Below, in pieces: positions 12,901 through 23,900 of a stretch of DNA of 64,000 nt. The translations under genes were made by a program, and so were the position numbers. The notes under the pieces are model-generated. The model was not told the origin of the DNA and did no database searches. It was given only the letters and a program-made list of their open reading frames with translations. The stretch is from Pithys albifrons albifrons (taxonomy: Eukaryota; Chordata; Aves; Passeriformes; Thamnophilidae). The stretch covers positions 7,196,965-7,260,964 of the forward strand of contig NC_092459.1 of NCBI RefSeq assembly GCF_047495875.1. The letters are read 5' to 3'. Each line of letters opens with the position of its first letter. The first letter of the stretch is position 1.

Positions 12901-15900
12901 TGTAACTAGTCCCAGAATTGATTGTGAGCTGAGGGTTAGACTGGAGTTGGTTGATTTGCATGTGCAAAGACATGTGCCAGACAGGAGCTGGGCATTGACT
13001 CCCCAAGGGTGAGTGCCATGGTTTTCTAGTTACTGTGAAGAAAATTAACTCTAGCCCAGCCAAACCCAGCACAGTGAGACAGAGCTGGGGGCTGCAGTCA
13101 GCGCCAGTGGCCCATCCCAGGTCTATGGGTTGTATTTGACTGCTCTCTAGTGGAGAGAAAAACGAGTCCGGAGGTGAACACAGTTACGAGGCTCTCTCTG
13201 AGCCTGTCACCCTCACCTGGGTGTCTGAGGCATTTCCACACACCATGGTCCTGTGCTGAGTGTCCAGGAGCAGGGTTTGGGAGGAGTGGTTCAAATCTGG
13301 GTCTTCCTGATCCGTGAGGCTGCAGGGCAGTGGTTTGATGCAGGAGTGGTGCAGGGTGACAGGGGATGCACATCTCATTGGAGAAATGCTCACACAGAGA
13401 GCATGGTTAACATCCCAATCTCTTCCCATTTACATGACTTTTCCGTGCTTCTCCTTGTGTTGAAGGAAACTCCTGAAGGACCTGGTCCTATGTGTGCAGT
13501 CAGTGGGTAGAAGAGCAGAGAGGTACTGTAGTAGGAGAGCAGAAACATTGGTCATGGAAGGGATTTTATAAGGAAGTGGGGAAAAAATTATATCAACTCA
13601 TTTACCAGGCACTGATGAGCCTTCAGGAGCCCTCTGCTCTGAGGGTCCAGTCAGTGCTGGACATAAACACTCTGAAGGAAAATAGTTCTTGTTTCATATC
13701 ACAAAGTGATAACCCACAGGATATAGTGGGAACTTAGACTACTTCACTATGACAAGAAGGTTATTATGGAAGTCAGCTCAGGACACAGGCCATAAGGGGT
13801 GAGCAGTGGGTGCTCCCAGATGAGCAGAATCATATTACCAAACCCAAACTTTCAAAAGGTGTCCCAAAATTATGAGATGTATAAGGATACTGTATTTCAG
13901 TTGGGATTTACTTAAATCAGTTTTGAGTTCTGAGAATAACTCATCACATTTTCCTTTTATTTCTGTGAAGTGACAGCTAAAACTTTGGGGGTTTTTTGAT
14001 GGTGATATTAAAACCAGAAACAGCCACTTGACTCACGAAACAGTCCCACCAGCTACAGAGGTTATATGCATCTGTCCTTAAACTGTTTAAAACCTGAGAT
14101 CTCCATTGCCTCTGTGTTTTGGGAGCTATTATCTTAGGTTTCCAGGATGATACTGTCTTTCATTTAGAGCTCCTTCTATATGGACTCTTCCCAATGTTCA
14201 GACATCTTGAACCCAAATAAAACTCCTTCATCATCCTATTGAGCTTAATTACTTGTCTCCCATTCATTCTTTCCCTTCACTTTCTAGAGGTCTTTGACTG
14301 AAATCAGACTGCCTCCTTTCCTCTGAGCTTCTTCTTCCACTTAGGTCAGTCATCTTTGACCTTGCCTCATCTAGTCAGAAACCACTGAGGCTCTACCACA
14401 GTACCACACATATCTGCAGTAAAAGAACATGGGTTTGTATGCAAGCACTTATTCTATGCAAATAAATTAATAGTTTTGTTACAGAGATGCTGCAGCTATG
14501 CATAAGTAAGGCTGCACAAATGTGTTAATTCAGTTTGTTGAGTGTCCAGAAAGAAGGGGGGGGAAAAGAATGGATAAAAATAAATCAAGAAACTTAGCAA
14601 ACTAGTCAGCACTGGAAGTTAAGAGGCAGGGAAAAGGCCAGAAATCCCAAAGAAATAGCCCTGAAACTTCTGAGAGTTTACTCCTCTTTCTTTCACTCAC
14701 ACACAGACAAGAAAGACCCACGAAGGTGAGAGGAGCAGCTGAGGGTACTCCAAATATTGGTAGGAAATCATAACTCTATTAGTGATTACTTTTAGTGGTA
14801 TTGCTTCTCAGTTTTGCTGCACATTCTCCCATAAGCCTTCCCTTGCAGGTTTCGAGTTGACAACCAGCTACACTAAACAAGTCCCAATGCCACCATGACT
14901 GATGGCCTACGTGCAGGGTCTGGCCAACCCTCAACCATGTGCTCATTTTTGCTAGAAAAAAAAAATTTAAAAAAAGTTCAGAGGAAGAAAATTTCTCTGT
15001 GGCATCCAAAGCAACATGAGAATCAAACTCCAAGTATTCTGGGATGTTCCTTCTGAAAAAGCAGATTGTTGCTCAGTTCCAGCAGGCACCTCTAACTAAA
15101 GTTTTCTCCTGTCAGGTTTGATTTACGTGCACCTTTTGTACAAGATTCACTCTTCACAGTCACCATCTGATGAAGACCCTGCCTTAACCTCATGGGAAAG
15201 TCAGCTGATTATTTCCACAACATTAGAGAGGTTAGCACCACTGAGGCATTTGTTTTGGTCATTTGTTACAAAGATACAGGCTGTGGAGTTATAAAAATGC
15301 CATATATGATAAGACTCGTTAGGAAGTTAGATAAACAGGTAGCCCTTGGACTTCATGAGCATACTAACATAGCACACACAACCTCTCCAGGACAAAGAGG
15401 GTCAGCACACTGGGGCCAAGCAGACAGTTCTGTTAGGGGAGAAAAGCCCCAGTTTTTGATGCATCTTCACAGGCACTTGGCAATATTTGGAAGGACACTG
15501 CACAGCAAGCACAACAAGCCTCAGTGGGAACTCATGGCTTAGGTCCTGCTCTATTTTTGCAGTCTCAGGCAGCCAACTGCCAGCTGCTTACTCCTCGTTA
15601 CTATCTGAATAAATTGGATTATCCAGGAAGCCAAATGTGGATAAAAATGCCTTTAGAGAAGCAATTCATTTAGACATAAAACTATTCATGATATACTGAT
15701 GCTTTCAGGAACTCCAGCCGAGAGCTGTTTAACCCTTCAGATGCCACATGAGAACAAATCACATAGCAAAATCACTTTCTGGTGGCTTGCAGCTTTTCTG
15801 GCAACCAGGACCCCTGTGCCAGAAAAGCTGCAGCTGGGTGGTGGTGTTTACACTCTGCTTTACAAAGGGTTTTTAGTGTCAGGGAGAGAAAACAACTGGG

Positions 15901-16257
15901 ATTTTGGAAGGAACCCCATCTAAGAAGTCTTCCCTTCAACTCATGAGTTTCATGCTCCAGATTTCGTTTCACCACAAGCATCAAAAGGCTGTTCTGTATC
16001 TGCCATTTTGAACCTCTCTTGATTTTCACAGATTTTGATCACATCACAAACTCCAGCTATTCCTTTTGGGAGTGAAAAGTCCTAATCTACTCACCGGGTC
16101 TTTTTGCAGAGGCTGCTGCTTTCTGGGGGGCACCCCTGGACCCCGCTGTGCACCCACTGGGGTGCACAGCCTGTTTGGCTCCATTGATGCAGTGTCAGAG
16201 TCTGGTTTTTATTGCTTTTCTAATATTCTCCATCATATTAGTGGAATCTGTCTGTGC

Positions 16258-16533
16258 AGGAAGGCAATGGAGGGGTCTGGAGCAGTGTGGCAAGGAGTAG
16301 CTGAGGGAGCTGGGAGTGTTTAGCCTGGAGAAGGGGAGACTCAGGGAGGATCGGAAAGGAGGTTGTAGACATTTGGGGGTTGGTCTCTTCTCCCATGTAA
16401 CAACTGAAAGAAGAGGAAATGGCATTGAGCTGTACCAAGGGAGGTTTAGATTCAGTACTAGGAAAAATATTTTCACTGAAAGGGTGGTCAAACATTGGAA
16501 CAGGCTGTCTGGGGAAGTGGGGGAATTACTGTC
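16258..16533 (+). mobile_element. Older CR1 copy, left half (split by a later CR1)
   Basis: CR1 3' region in + orientation. It starts near the segment equivalent to the end of ORF2 (around 16299-16340, 'gagggagctgggagtgttta') and runs through the 'ttggaacaggctgtctgggg' region. It stops abruptly inside 'actgtc' at 16533, where a second CR1 in the opposite direction begins. The missing continuation resumes at 17282. Confidence 0.88.
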
Positions 16534-17281
16534 ATAGAATCATAGAATCATAGAATCGATTGGGTTGGAAAAGACCTCCGAGATCATCAAGTCCAGCCCT
16601 TGGGCCAACTCTAGTCCATTTATCAGATCATGGCACTCAGCGCCACGTCCAATCTGCGTTTAAAAATCTCTAGGGATGGGGAATCCACCACCTCTCTGGG
16701 CAGCCCATTCCAATGCCTGAGCACTCTCTCTGTAAAGAATTTTTTTCTGCTCTCCAACTTAAATTTCCCCTGGCAGAGCTTGAGCCCGTGTCCCCTTGTC
16801 CTATTGCTGAGTGCCTGGGAGACCAGCCCCCACCTGGCTAGAACTTCCCTTCAGGTAGTTCTAGACAGTGATGAGGTCACCTCTGAGCCTCCTCTTCTCC
16901 AGGCTAAACAACCCCAGCTCCCTCAGCCTCTCCCCATAGGGCTTGTGCTCCAGTCCCTTCACCAGCCTTGTTGCTCTTCTCTGGACTTGCTCCAGCACCT
17001 CAATATCCTTTCTGAACTGAGGGGCCCAGAACTGAACACAGCACTCAAGGTGTGGCCTCACCAATGCAGAGTACAGGGGAAGGATCACTGCCCTGGTCCT
17101 GCTGGCCACACTATTTTTGATACAGGCCAGGATCCCATTGGCCTTCTTGGCCACCTGGGCACACTGTTGGCTCATGTTGAGCTTCCTGTCAATTAGTACT
17201 CCAAGGTCCCTTTCTGCCTGGCTGCTCTCCAGCCACTCTGTGCCCAGCCTGTAGCCGTGCAGGGGGTTGTTGTGGCCAAAG
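16534..17281 (-). mobile_element. Younger CR1 LINE inserted into an older CR1, - strand
   Basis: The 3' end is at 16534, with three tandem 'atagaatc'-type repeats typical of CR1 termini. Reading leftward from 17281, the - strand encodes the C-terminal part of CR1 ORF2, the reverse transcriptase protein. Recognisable pieces are [34 protein letters not shown] and [11 protein letters not shown], ending in [17 protein letters not shown]. The frame is intact for about 140 codons, then stops at a TAG (16861-16863) where related CR1 copies appear to read a tyrosine codon. The element is 5'-truncated, retains no complete ORF and cannot move by itself. Its reading frame is better preserved than in the other CR1 copies here, suggesting a later insertion. 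Confidence 0.92.
16861..17281 (-). pseudogene. CR1 ORF2 reverse transcriptase, C-terminal remnant
   Basis: This is the coding remnant inside the - strand CR1: about 140 codons of the ORF2 C-terminal region, downstream of the catalytic reverse transcriptase core. The endonuclease domain and the polymerase active site are absent because of 5' truncation. A premature TAG closes the frame. The family functions in target-primed reverse transcription of its own RNA; this piece is not expected to have activity. Confidence 0.85.
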
Positions 17282-17402
17282 TGTCCCTGGAAGTGTTCAA
17301 AAAACACGTGGATGTGGCACTTGGTTTATTGGTGAGCACGGTGGCTGGACTGATGGTTGGATTCGGTGATCTTAGAGGTGTTTTCCAACCATACCAACCA
17401 GC
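17282..17402 (+). mobile_element. Older CR1 copy, right half (3' end)
   Basis: Sequence resumes with 'tgtccctggaagtgttcaaa' and continues through 'cgtggatgtggcacttgg' and 'gatcttagaggtgttttcca'. This is exactly the part of the CR1 3' region expected to follow the left half ending at 16533. The word TGTC occurs at both junctions (16530-16533 and 17282-17285). That is either a short target duplication or a microhomology overlap. Confidence 0.88.
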
Positions 17403-17635
17403 CGCGCCCTGCACCCGGCCGGCGCTGTCCCGGGATGGCGCTGAGTAAGGCGAGCGCTGCCGAGCAGCGCCGTGCTCATCGCTGTATGGCAGGGAGATGT
17501 GTGCCAGCTGTCTCCCGTGAGGAGGGGGTGCAGGAATGCACCGAGGCTCTGAGGGATGTCAGGTTCCATGGGGAAGAGGATGCGCGGGTGGGGAGACTTA
17601 GTGTGGTTCCTGTGGACATACTCCTGCCTGTCGAT

Positions 17636-17717
17636 GTAGTCGTGGCCGAGTGGTTAAGGCGATGGACTAGAAATCCATTGGGGTCTCCCCGCGCAGGTTC
17701 GAATCCTGCCGACTACG
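17636..17717 (+). tRNA. tRNA-Ser (anticodon AGA)
   Basis: An 82-base class II tRNA. The acceptor stem GTAGTCG (17636-17642) pairs perfectly with CGACTAC (17710-17716), and the discriminator base is G at 17717, as usual for serine tRNAs. The anticodon stem TGGA/TCCA encloses the loop CTAGAAA with anticodon AGA at 17669-17671. A long variable arm (around 17679-17690) follows, the class II feature expected of Ser. The A box TGGCCGAGTGG (17643-17653) and B box GGTTCGAATCC (17696-17706) form the internal Pol III promoter, and a TTTT terminator lies at 17731-17734. No CCA is encoded, as normal in eukaryotes, and I see no intron. All arms are intact, so it is probably functional. Confidence 0.97.
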
Positions 17718-17730
17718 AGGTGATGTGTTG

Positions 17731-17734
17731 TTTT
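17731..17734 (+). terminator. Pol III terminator of tRNA-Ser
   Basis: A run of four T lies 13 bases after the discriminator base, the normal signal and spacing for Pol III termination. It lies upstream of the HS1BP3 start codon, so the tRNA transcript should end before the HS1BP3 coding exon. Confidence 0.8.
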
Positions 17735-17856
17735 CTTCCTCCACCATTCCGGACGTTTTTTCCTGCCCCCACTTCTTTTGCACCGGAGCCGCCGCCGCCG
17801 CCCGATATCCGGCAGGGCCGGCCCCGGGAAGGGAGGCGGGACCTCCTCCCGCGGCC

Positions 17857-17900
17857 ATGGAGCAGCGCGGCTCGGCGCCCGCTGTGCTGGTCACCACCAG
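17857..17900 (+). CDS. HS1BP3: HS1BP3 exon 1, coding part
   Basis: Forty-four coding bases begin with ATG in a strong Kozak context and encode a short N-terminus (MEQRGSAPAVLVTT, then a split Arg codon). The donor is ag|gtaccg. The short, PX-preceding N-terminus with Pro-Ala-Val-Leu-Val-Thr agrees with the known vertebrate protein. Any 5' UTR lies between the tRNA terminator and 17856; the start site of transcription is unknown. The 139 bp between this ATG and the tRNA-Ser gene leave little room for a separate promoter. Confidence 0.9.
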
Positions 17901-20900
17901 GTACCGGGGCCGGCGGAGCGGGGAGCGGGCCCCTCCGCCCGTATCGGTTCCCCCTGCCCGCATTGGCCCCCGCGCCCCCATCGCCCCGCCGGGGTTGCTG
18001 CTGCCGGTCTGCCCGGGGCGGCTGCGCTGGCGGCACGGAGGGAGGGAAGGGAAGGGGGAAGGGAGGCGGCGTAGGGGAAGCCGAGTATCTGCTGCGTGGG
18101 TTTGCCCTGGGTCAATTCGGCAGCATTTCACAGCTGGGAGAAATACCCAGCCCCTTTCCTCCTTTGTTAACTTCGGGTGGTTTCCCTTCCACGCTGACGC
18201 AGCGTGTGATCCCGCCCTCCGGAAACATTTTTGCTTGTCGTTATGCCGAGGTGGGTCAGGAGGAATTGGATTTATCCCGAAGCGCCTTCCCGGCGCGGTG
18301 TCTCCAGTGCTGTGGCTGATGCGCGCTCCGCGCTGCCGTGCCCTGCATCCCCATCCCGACTCTGTGCCCGCCAGCCCACCGGGAGCCCCTCTGGCTGCCA
18401 GCCCTTTGATGGGCAAAATGAGGGGGTTTTCCCTCTTTTCCCACCTTCCTGAAAACCTGCCCTAGGTGGGTGCAGAGGTGCTGTTTTCCGGTGCATTCAA
18501 TTTTAAAAACCTGTATTTCCTGGATACGGTGAAGGAACAACCCTCAAGAGAAATGCCTCAAAAGGAAAATGCTTGTGGCAATCTTTATGGAAAAATGATA
18601 GGGATAGCTCTTCTTTTTTTTTTTCCATCCCCACGAGATATTTGAGCCCACATGAAAGCAGTTTCCTATCAGATGAGTGTTGAGAAGAAGTGTTGATTCA
18701 GCAAGGTTCCTACCTCCTAGAACATAAATAACAGCTGTTTCAATCACATTAACTTCAAAGCCATTGTATTAATCCTTAAATATTTGGCTTCCTTTGGAGT
18801 GGTGGCCTTGAACCTTCAAATGTATCTGACTTGTCTAATAGGTATTTTGTAGGACTGACTTTATGTTGTTTAGCCTTGGAAATTGAAATTTGAACACTTG
18901 GGCTTGTTTTACTGTCTATAGACTGTAAAAGACCCACTTGCAAATTGTCCCATTTATACTAGAATACTCTCAAGGATAAAATCATATGTGTGTGTGATTA
19001 AAACTTTGGCCAATAAACATTTTCTAGCTTGTGAGGTAAAATAGCTGTATAGTTGTGACCTTTTCCACTCTTCATACATACTGGTTTCAGGAATGGGATT
19101 CCTGGTTGCAGTGGTAATATAAATCTTAGAATATGCTGGTTTGGAAGGGACCCATCAGGATCACTGAGTCCAACTCCTGGCCCTGCACAGGACACCCCAA
19201 GAATCACACCATATGCCTGAAAATGTCCAAATGCTTCTTGAACTTAGACAGTCTTGTTGCTGTGACCACTTCCCTGGGGAGCCTGTAGTCTGTATACTTG
19301 TAGCGAGCCTATGCAGAGAAAAAAAAACGTTTGATGGGTAATTTGTGTCAGATATTTTCCCTTTAAATGAATAAACTGGCTGTAAAAGTGTTTTCTCCTT
19401 TTACTGTTATCTGAGATGCCACGTTTTGGTCCCCATTGACAGAGGTTGTTGGAGCTGGGTGCTGTTGCCAGGGCTGACTTTATTGGGGCAGGAAGCACAG
19501 AGTCTGCACTCCTGGACACACAGACACTGGAATAGTTTCTCTGGCCACTTAATTCTCTTACTTGCTTTCTTGGTCACAGCAGTTATTCCTCACTCCCCGT
19601 CTTAGCCTTTTAGCACAGAAAGAGATTAATTAAAGTACGATTTAATTATTGCATGCAAATCAGAAGACAGGAATGAGAAACTGTGTCTGTTCCATGAACT
19701 GTGGAAGCTGCTCTGTTCAGCTGACCTTTGTACAGTCTCCACTTCCTCTGTCCCCTGCCAGTCCCACATGATCTGATTGTGCAAGCACAGTGTTACTGGT
19801 ACGAATGGTCTTGTTGAATTCAGGTGAAGTGATTCCTGTTAGGAAGGTTAACCATGTGCCCAAGTCTCCCCTGAACCACTGGTATTGTAGACAAAAGTGT
19901 AATTTGGAGATAAACAAACTACTAAGGAGTAGAGGCAATAAACCTGCGTGTCCAATTTAAACAACCAGCTTTCTACTTTTGCTGCTTTTTCTTAAAAAAG
20001 TGTAAAAGTGAATGTGTTTCATGTGAAAAAATGCAATGAAACTATATTTTGTCTTGGGATTTGCAGGTGCTGCTTCTGTTTGAATAACAACAATAACAAT
20101 ATTTAATTAATTAAAACACTGAGGCTGCTTATTTTGAAACAAAGGCATTACAAGAATCAGTGAGCACTTTAGAGAGTAGGTTCTGTCTGTCACAGCCTCC
20201 CTGCTGATTTCTGTTTGTTTAGAATAATTTTTTATATAAAATAAATCCTGTTGATATGGAAGAAGTAATAGGGGTGAGTTTCCTGTAAGAAATGGTAATG
20301 AAAGTGATCACAAGGCCCAAAGCAAACAAACAAACGAAAATGTAGCTATTGCCCCTCCCTCTGTTGCTTTCCATTAGAGTCACTTTAGCTCAGACTTTAA
20401 ACAACTTCAAAAGAAAACACCTGGGTATAGATAAGTTATTTTCTTGACATTTTTAGGACTCTGAGGCAGCAGCTTCCAAGGTGACGTTGTTGTATCATCT
20501 CAGAACATCTGTATGTGGTTGGTGTTTTTAGCTAAGCAAGGCTGCTCACAAAGGATGGCTCACTGGTGGTTATTTCTTTTATTTACATCAGAGGTGAAAG
20601 GCAGGATAATTTGTCATTTATACTCTGTGTTGAGAGAAATAGAATAATAGACTCATTTAGTTTGGAAAAGACCTTTCATATCATCGAGTCCAACCATTAA
20701 CCCAGTACTGCCACGTCCATTCCTAAACCATGTCCCCAGATGCCACATCTACAAGTCCTTTCAATATCTCCAGGACTGGTGACTCAAGTGCTTCACTGGG
20801 TTAGTAAGTCATTCCTCAATCCCATCTGACAAACCTTTTTACGTCCTAAGCTATAGACACAACTTCTGAGTGACTACATATCTGGAGGGAGTTTCCTCTG

Positions 20901-23900
20901 CTGCAGGTATATTGTAAAAAAACTCTAGATGCAGCTGATTTTACTGGCACGTGCCCTTTTAGTAGCATTTTGGCAGAAAATAAGAACAGAATCAGAGCAG
21001 ACAGAATAGCATTTATGTACCTACTCTAAAATACAGGAGGTAGTGGAGCTGTTGTTAAAGCCCTAATGTTTTAAACATGGCTTGCAAAGAGACTTGGGTA
21101 CAAAAATGGTCCTGTGCCCTTGTTGTCCTATTTATCAAGAACTCTCAAGATACTCTCTTTAAAAAGCTTTTTATTCAAGTTTTGTATTGGAGATACAGAG
21201 TTTGCCTTCTTGGGAAAGCTCAGATTTCAAAAGAACTGGTCAAGTTTTGACATGATGAGATGACCCTCTTGAAACTTTATTTGAAACTAGATGGTTTAAA
21301 CCTCTTGAAAGTGTATTTTAACTTCTTCACATCATGTATCCTTAGGTGAAAGGGCACCTGTCTTAATCTAGACTTCCTAAAGAAAGAGGTGAGAATTCCA
21401 CAAAACACCTCCTCAGTCAACAAGAAGTCCAGGGAAGATGGGAATTGATAGTCCCTTTATGGTTAGGGTTTAAAAAGGCAGAAAAGATGTTTAATGATTC
21501 TAGTCTGGGTTTTTTTTTAATCCCCTCTGATTTCACTAAAACCCATTCATTCACACATGGAAAGGATGCACTCAGAGATGTGATGTCATCCTTTGGATGA
21601 CAAACTTCTTTCTGGTTCTGGCAAGGTACCTGATTCCAGTGACAGCAGTAGCAAGTGTGGGTTCCCCTTCCTTTGGGGAAGGAATTGCTCATCAGTTTTG
21701 GTTTTCAGTCTACTTAAACAGACTGCTTATTTGCTTAAAAATACTGTTTTGTGCCCCAACAGCAGCTGCTTGGTCTTGCTCTTGATGAGTGAGCGTATAT
21801 AATACAATTTTGGCATTCCTCTTGCAAAAATGTAATGAATAATTCCTTGGGTGGGAATCCAGGGAAAAATGGCATCACAGTTCCATGGATCTGAAGCTGG
21901 CAGCAGAAGAAAATGTGTTGAGTAAACTGCTCAGCAGCTGTCCTATTGCATTTTCCTCCAACAGGAGCCACAGGTGATTCTGACTATTGGCAACTCTCAG
22001 AGGTTAATGCTGTGATTGTCTAACTGGTTATGAAAGGACAGGTAGCTTTGTTTCCAGTAGGATTTTCTGTGGGAGAGGTGAGATATTTTAACCAGTGCAC
22101 CTTTGAGCTGTTTGGCAACAAGACTGTATATCAGGCAGTCAAAACCAGAAGGCAGCTCCAAGGGATCAGGTCCTTCTTGCTCGGTCCTGATAGGTGGTTG
22201 TGTAATTTTCCTCAAGTATCTTCACAGATGGAAACTGTGGTTGGGTCATCAGTCCACTCCAGCAGCTTCCTTTGTGTTTCAGGCTTTAATCTACTTCCCT
22301 GGTTGACTCTTCACAATCCTTAGGTTGTCCCTGTGCTCCAGCAAGCTCCTTCTTCCTTTAGTGGCCCCTCTAGCTTATTGTCTCTGCTATTCCTGGGACT
22401 GTCCTGAGACAAAGGAGAGTTGGATAGGGCTTGGCATGAGTCTTTCTGCCAATGGTTGAACTCTCTGTGTTTTTTCTTCCCTAGGCAAATTCAGAATACG
22501 CACACGGGGCTGGATTTGTCAGTGCCAGAATACCAGGAAATCCGTGGGAAGATGATGTCTGGCCATGTGGAGTATCACATTGTTGTTGTAACCCGACTGG
22601 CTGCCTTCAAATCAGCAAAGCACAAGCCTGAAGATGTAGTTCAGTTTATGGTAAGTATTTAGTCAGAGCTGTATTGGTGATCACTTTCTTAACCAGCTTT
22701 GATTATTTCAGTCCTGATGTAGCAGATACTTTGTCATCAATCACAGCCTCAACACAGTCTGCCATTTCTGAAATAGTATTCTACCTCTATCTATTGAACT
22801 TTTTATTCCAGGAGCTCAAAGCAACGGTGACTGTTGTTGCCTTTTGCATTTTCGGCCAGCAGATAGAAACCAATTAAGCATTTTATAAGTCTGCTACAAA
22901 ATTGACTTCTCTCAAGCACTGGGACTTGGTACATAAACATGAAGTAACTATATAATAGCTTATTTGAATGGATTTATTAACCTTGGCATGGTTTTTAAAA
23001 TCCTTAGTAAACTAGAGTGTTTAACAAGGAGGTGTCCATATAAAACATTATTGAGTTGGATTGTCTTTTTCTCATTATACCTGCAAAGATTCAAAAACAG
23101 CACGACTTAAAACAGGTGAAATTAATCTCATCTATAGCATGTGCCTGTCCATGTAAGCTCCTTCACCTGGGACTGTATTGAGTTGATGGAAAAAGGTGCA
23201 CTTAGTGTATGTTTTGTTTGAACCACTCCCAAGAAGTGCATTTGTCTGTCCATAAAGGGACACATCCTGCTGCATGCTGTGAACATGTTCCTTTTTCAGA
23301 TGTTTTGCTGTAAGGTGAGAGTGATGTGAGTGTGTGGTTACCTGGTAGACCATGATCTGTATATAACACTCCGTAGAAGACAGTTGATAAATAGTTATTT
23401 ATGCAGTTGGATTTGCAGGTAAACATCTGTCAGTGTTGTAAAGAGATGCATGATGAGGTGATCTCATTCACATATTCCACACCTTATGCTATGTATAACT
23501 TTATGGTAAGAACAGCAGTGCTGGCATAAGAGTCTGTTCTGTTCTCCCTCCCTGTCCCTGACTGCTTGTTGTACCTTCTGAAGTGTTTCCTTTTGTGTGC
23601 CAGTGTCATGTGGCTATTCCATAACATCAGCTGAGGAACTGGTCCTGGCTAAAAATGGGTATTTGGGCGGTTGTTGTTCAGTCGTGATTTGCACCTGTTT
23701 CTTAAGCCTATCAGTTACACAGCTCCATTGAAATTTGCCTTAGGAGAGGGAAAGGGCCAGAAATGGGCAGATAGGATAGAGGATGTGCAATTGTTTTGGG
23801 GGTTTTTTGTGCAGCAATGCCCATTTGTATTACATAATGTTGCCATGTAGCTCTGTGCAAGAAAGAATCTGACTAAATCTGAGGTGTTAAACTGGGCTAT

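Larger units (their letters stand above)
5975..16257. other. Intergenic DNA with minor CR1 scraps, no gene recognised
   Basis: Apart from two short CR1-like scraps near 6190 and 6864, I recognise nothing here. No open frame resembles a known protein family, no exon chain with consistent phase stands out, and no tRNA-like cloverleaf was found. Regulatory elements for the flanking genes could be present but cannot be shown from one sequence. Confidence 0.5.
17400..18330. promoter_or_regulatory. CpG-rich island covering the tRNA gene and HS1BP3 promoter/first exon
   Basis: CG dinucleotides become frequent immediately after the 3' end of the CR1 at about 17400 and fade after about 18330. The surrounding DNA is AT-rich and CpG-poor. 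GC-box-like words (for example GGGAGGCGGG at 17831-17840) lie just upstream of the start codon and no TATA box is obvious there. This fits a broad TATA-less housekeeping-type promoter. The transcription start was not determined. GC richness also produces long spurious open frames across the block on both strands. Confidence 0.8.
17901..22484 (+). other. HS1BP3: HS1BP3 intron 1
   Basis: GT...AG intron of 4,584 bases inferred by joining exons 1 and 2 in phase. The first 400 bases are still CpG-rich. It carries two - strand CR1 fragments (19126-19285 and 20640-20842) and AT-rich simple sequence, such as around 20080-20115. No other coding exon is recognised. Confidence 0.85.

Noticed and set aside
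16630..17196. 188-codon + strand open frame
   Set aside because: Antisense shadow of the - strand CR1 ORF2 remnant.
1..17400. GDF7 coding exons expected by synteny
   Set aside because: No TGF-beta-type cysteine pattern or GDF7 prodomain sequence found on either strand.
17357..18319. 320-codon + strand open frame across the CpG island
   Set aside because: It runs through the tRNA-Ser gene and over HS1BP3 exon 1 in another frame. GC-rich DNA has few stop codons; no known protein matches.
17667..18416. 249-codon - strand open frame
   Set aside because: Stop-poor GC-rich shadow of the HS1BP3 promoter and tRNA; no homology.
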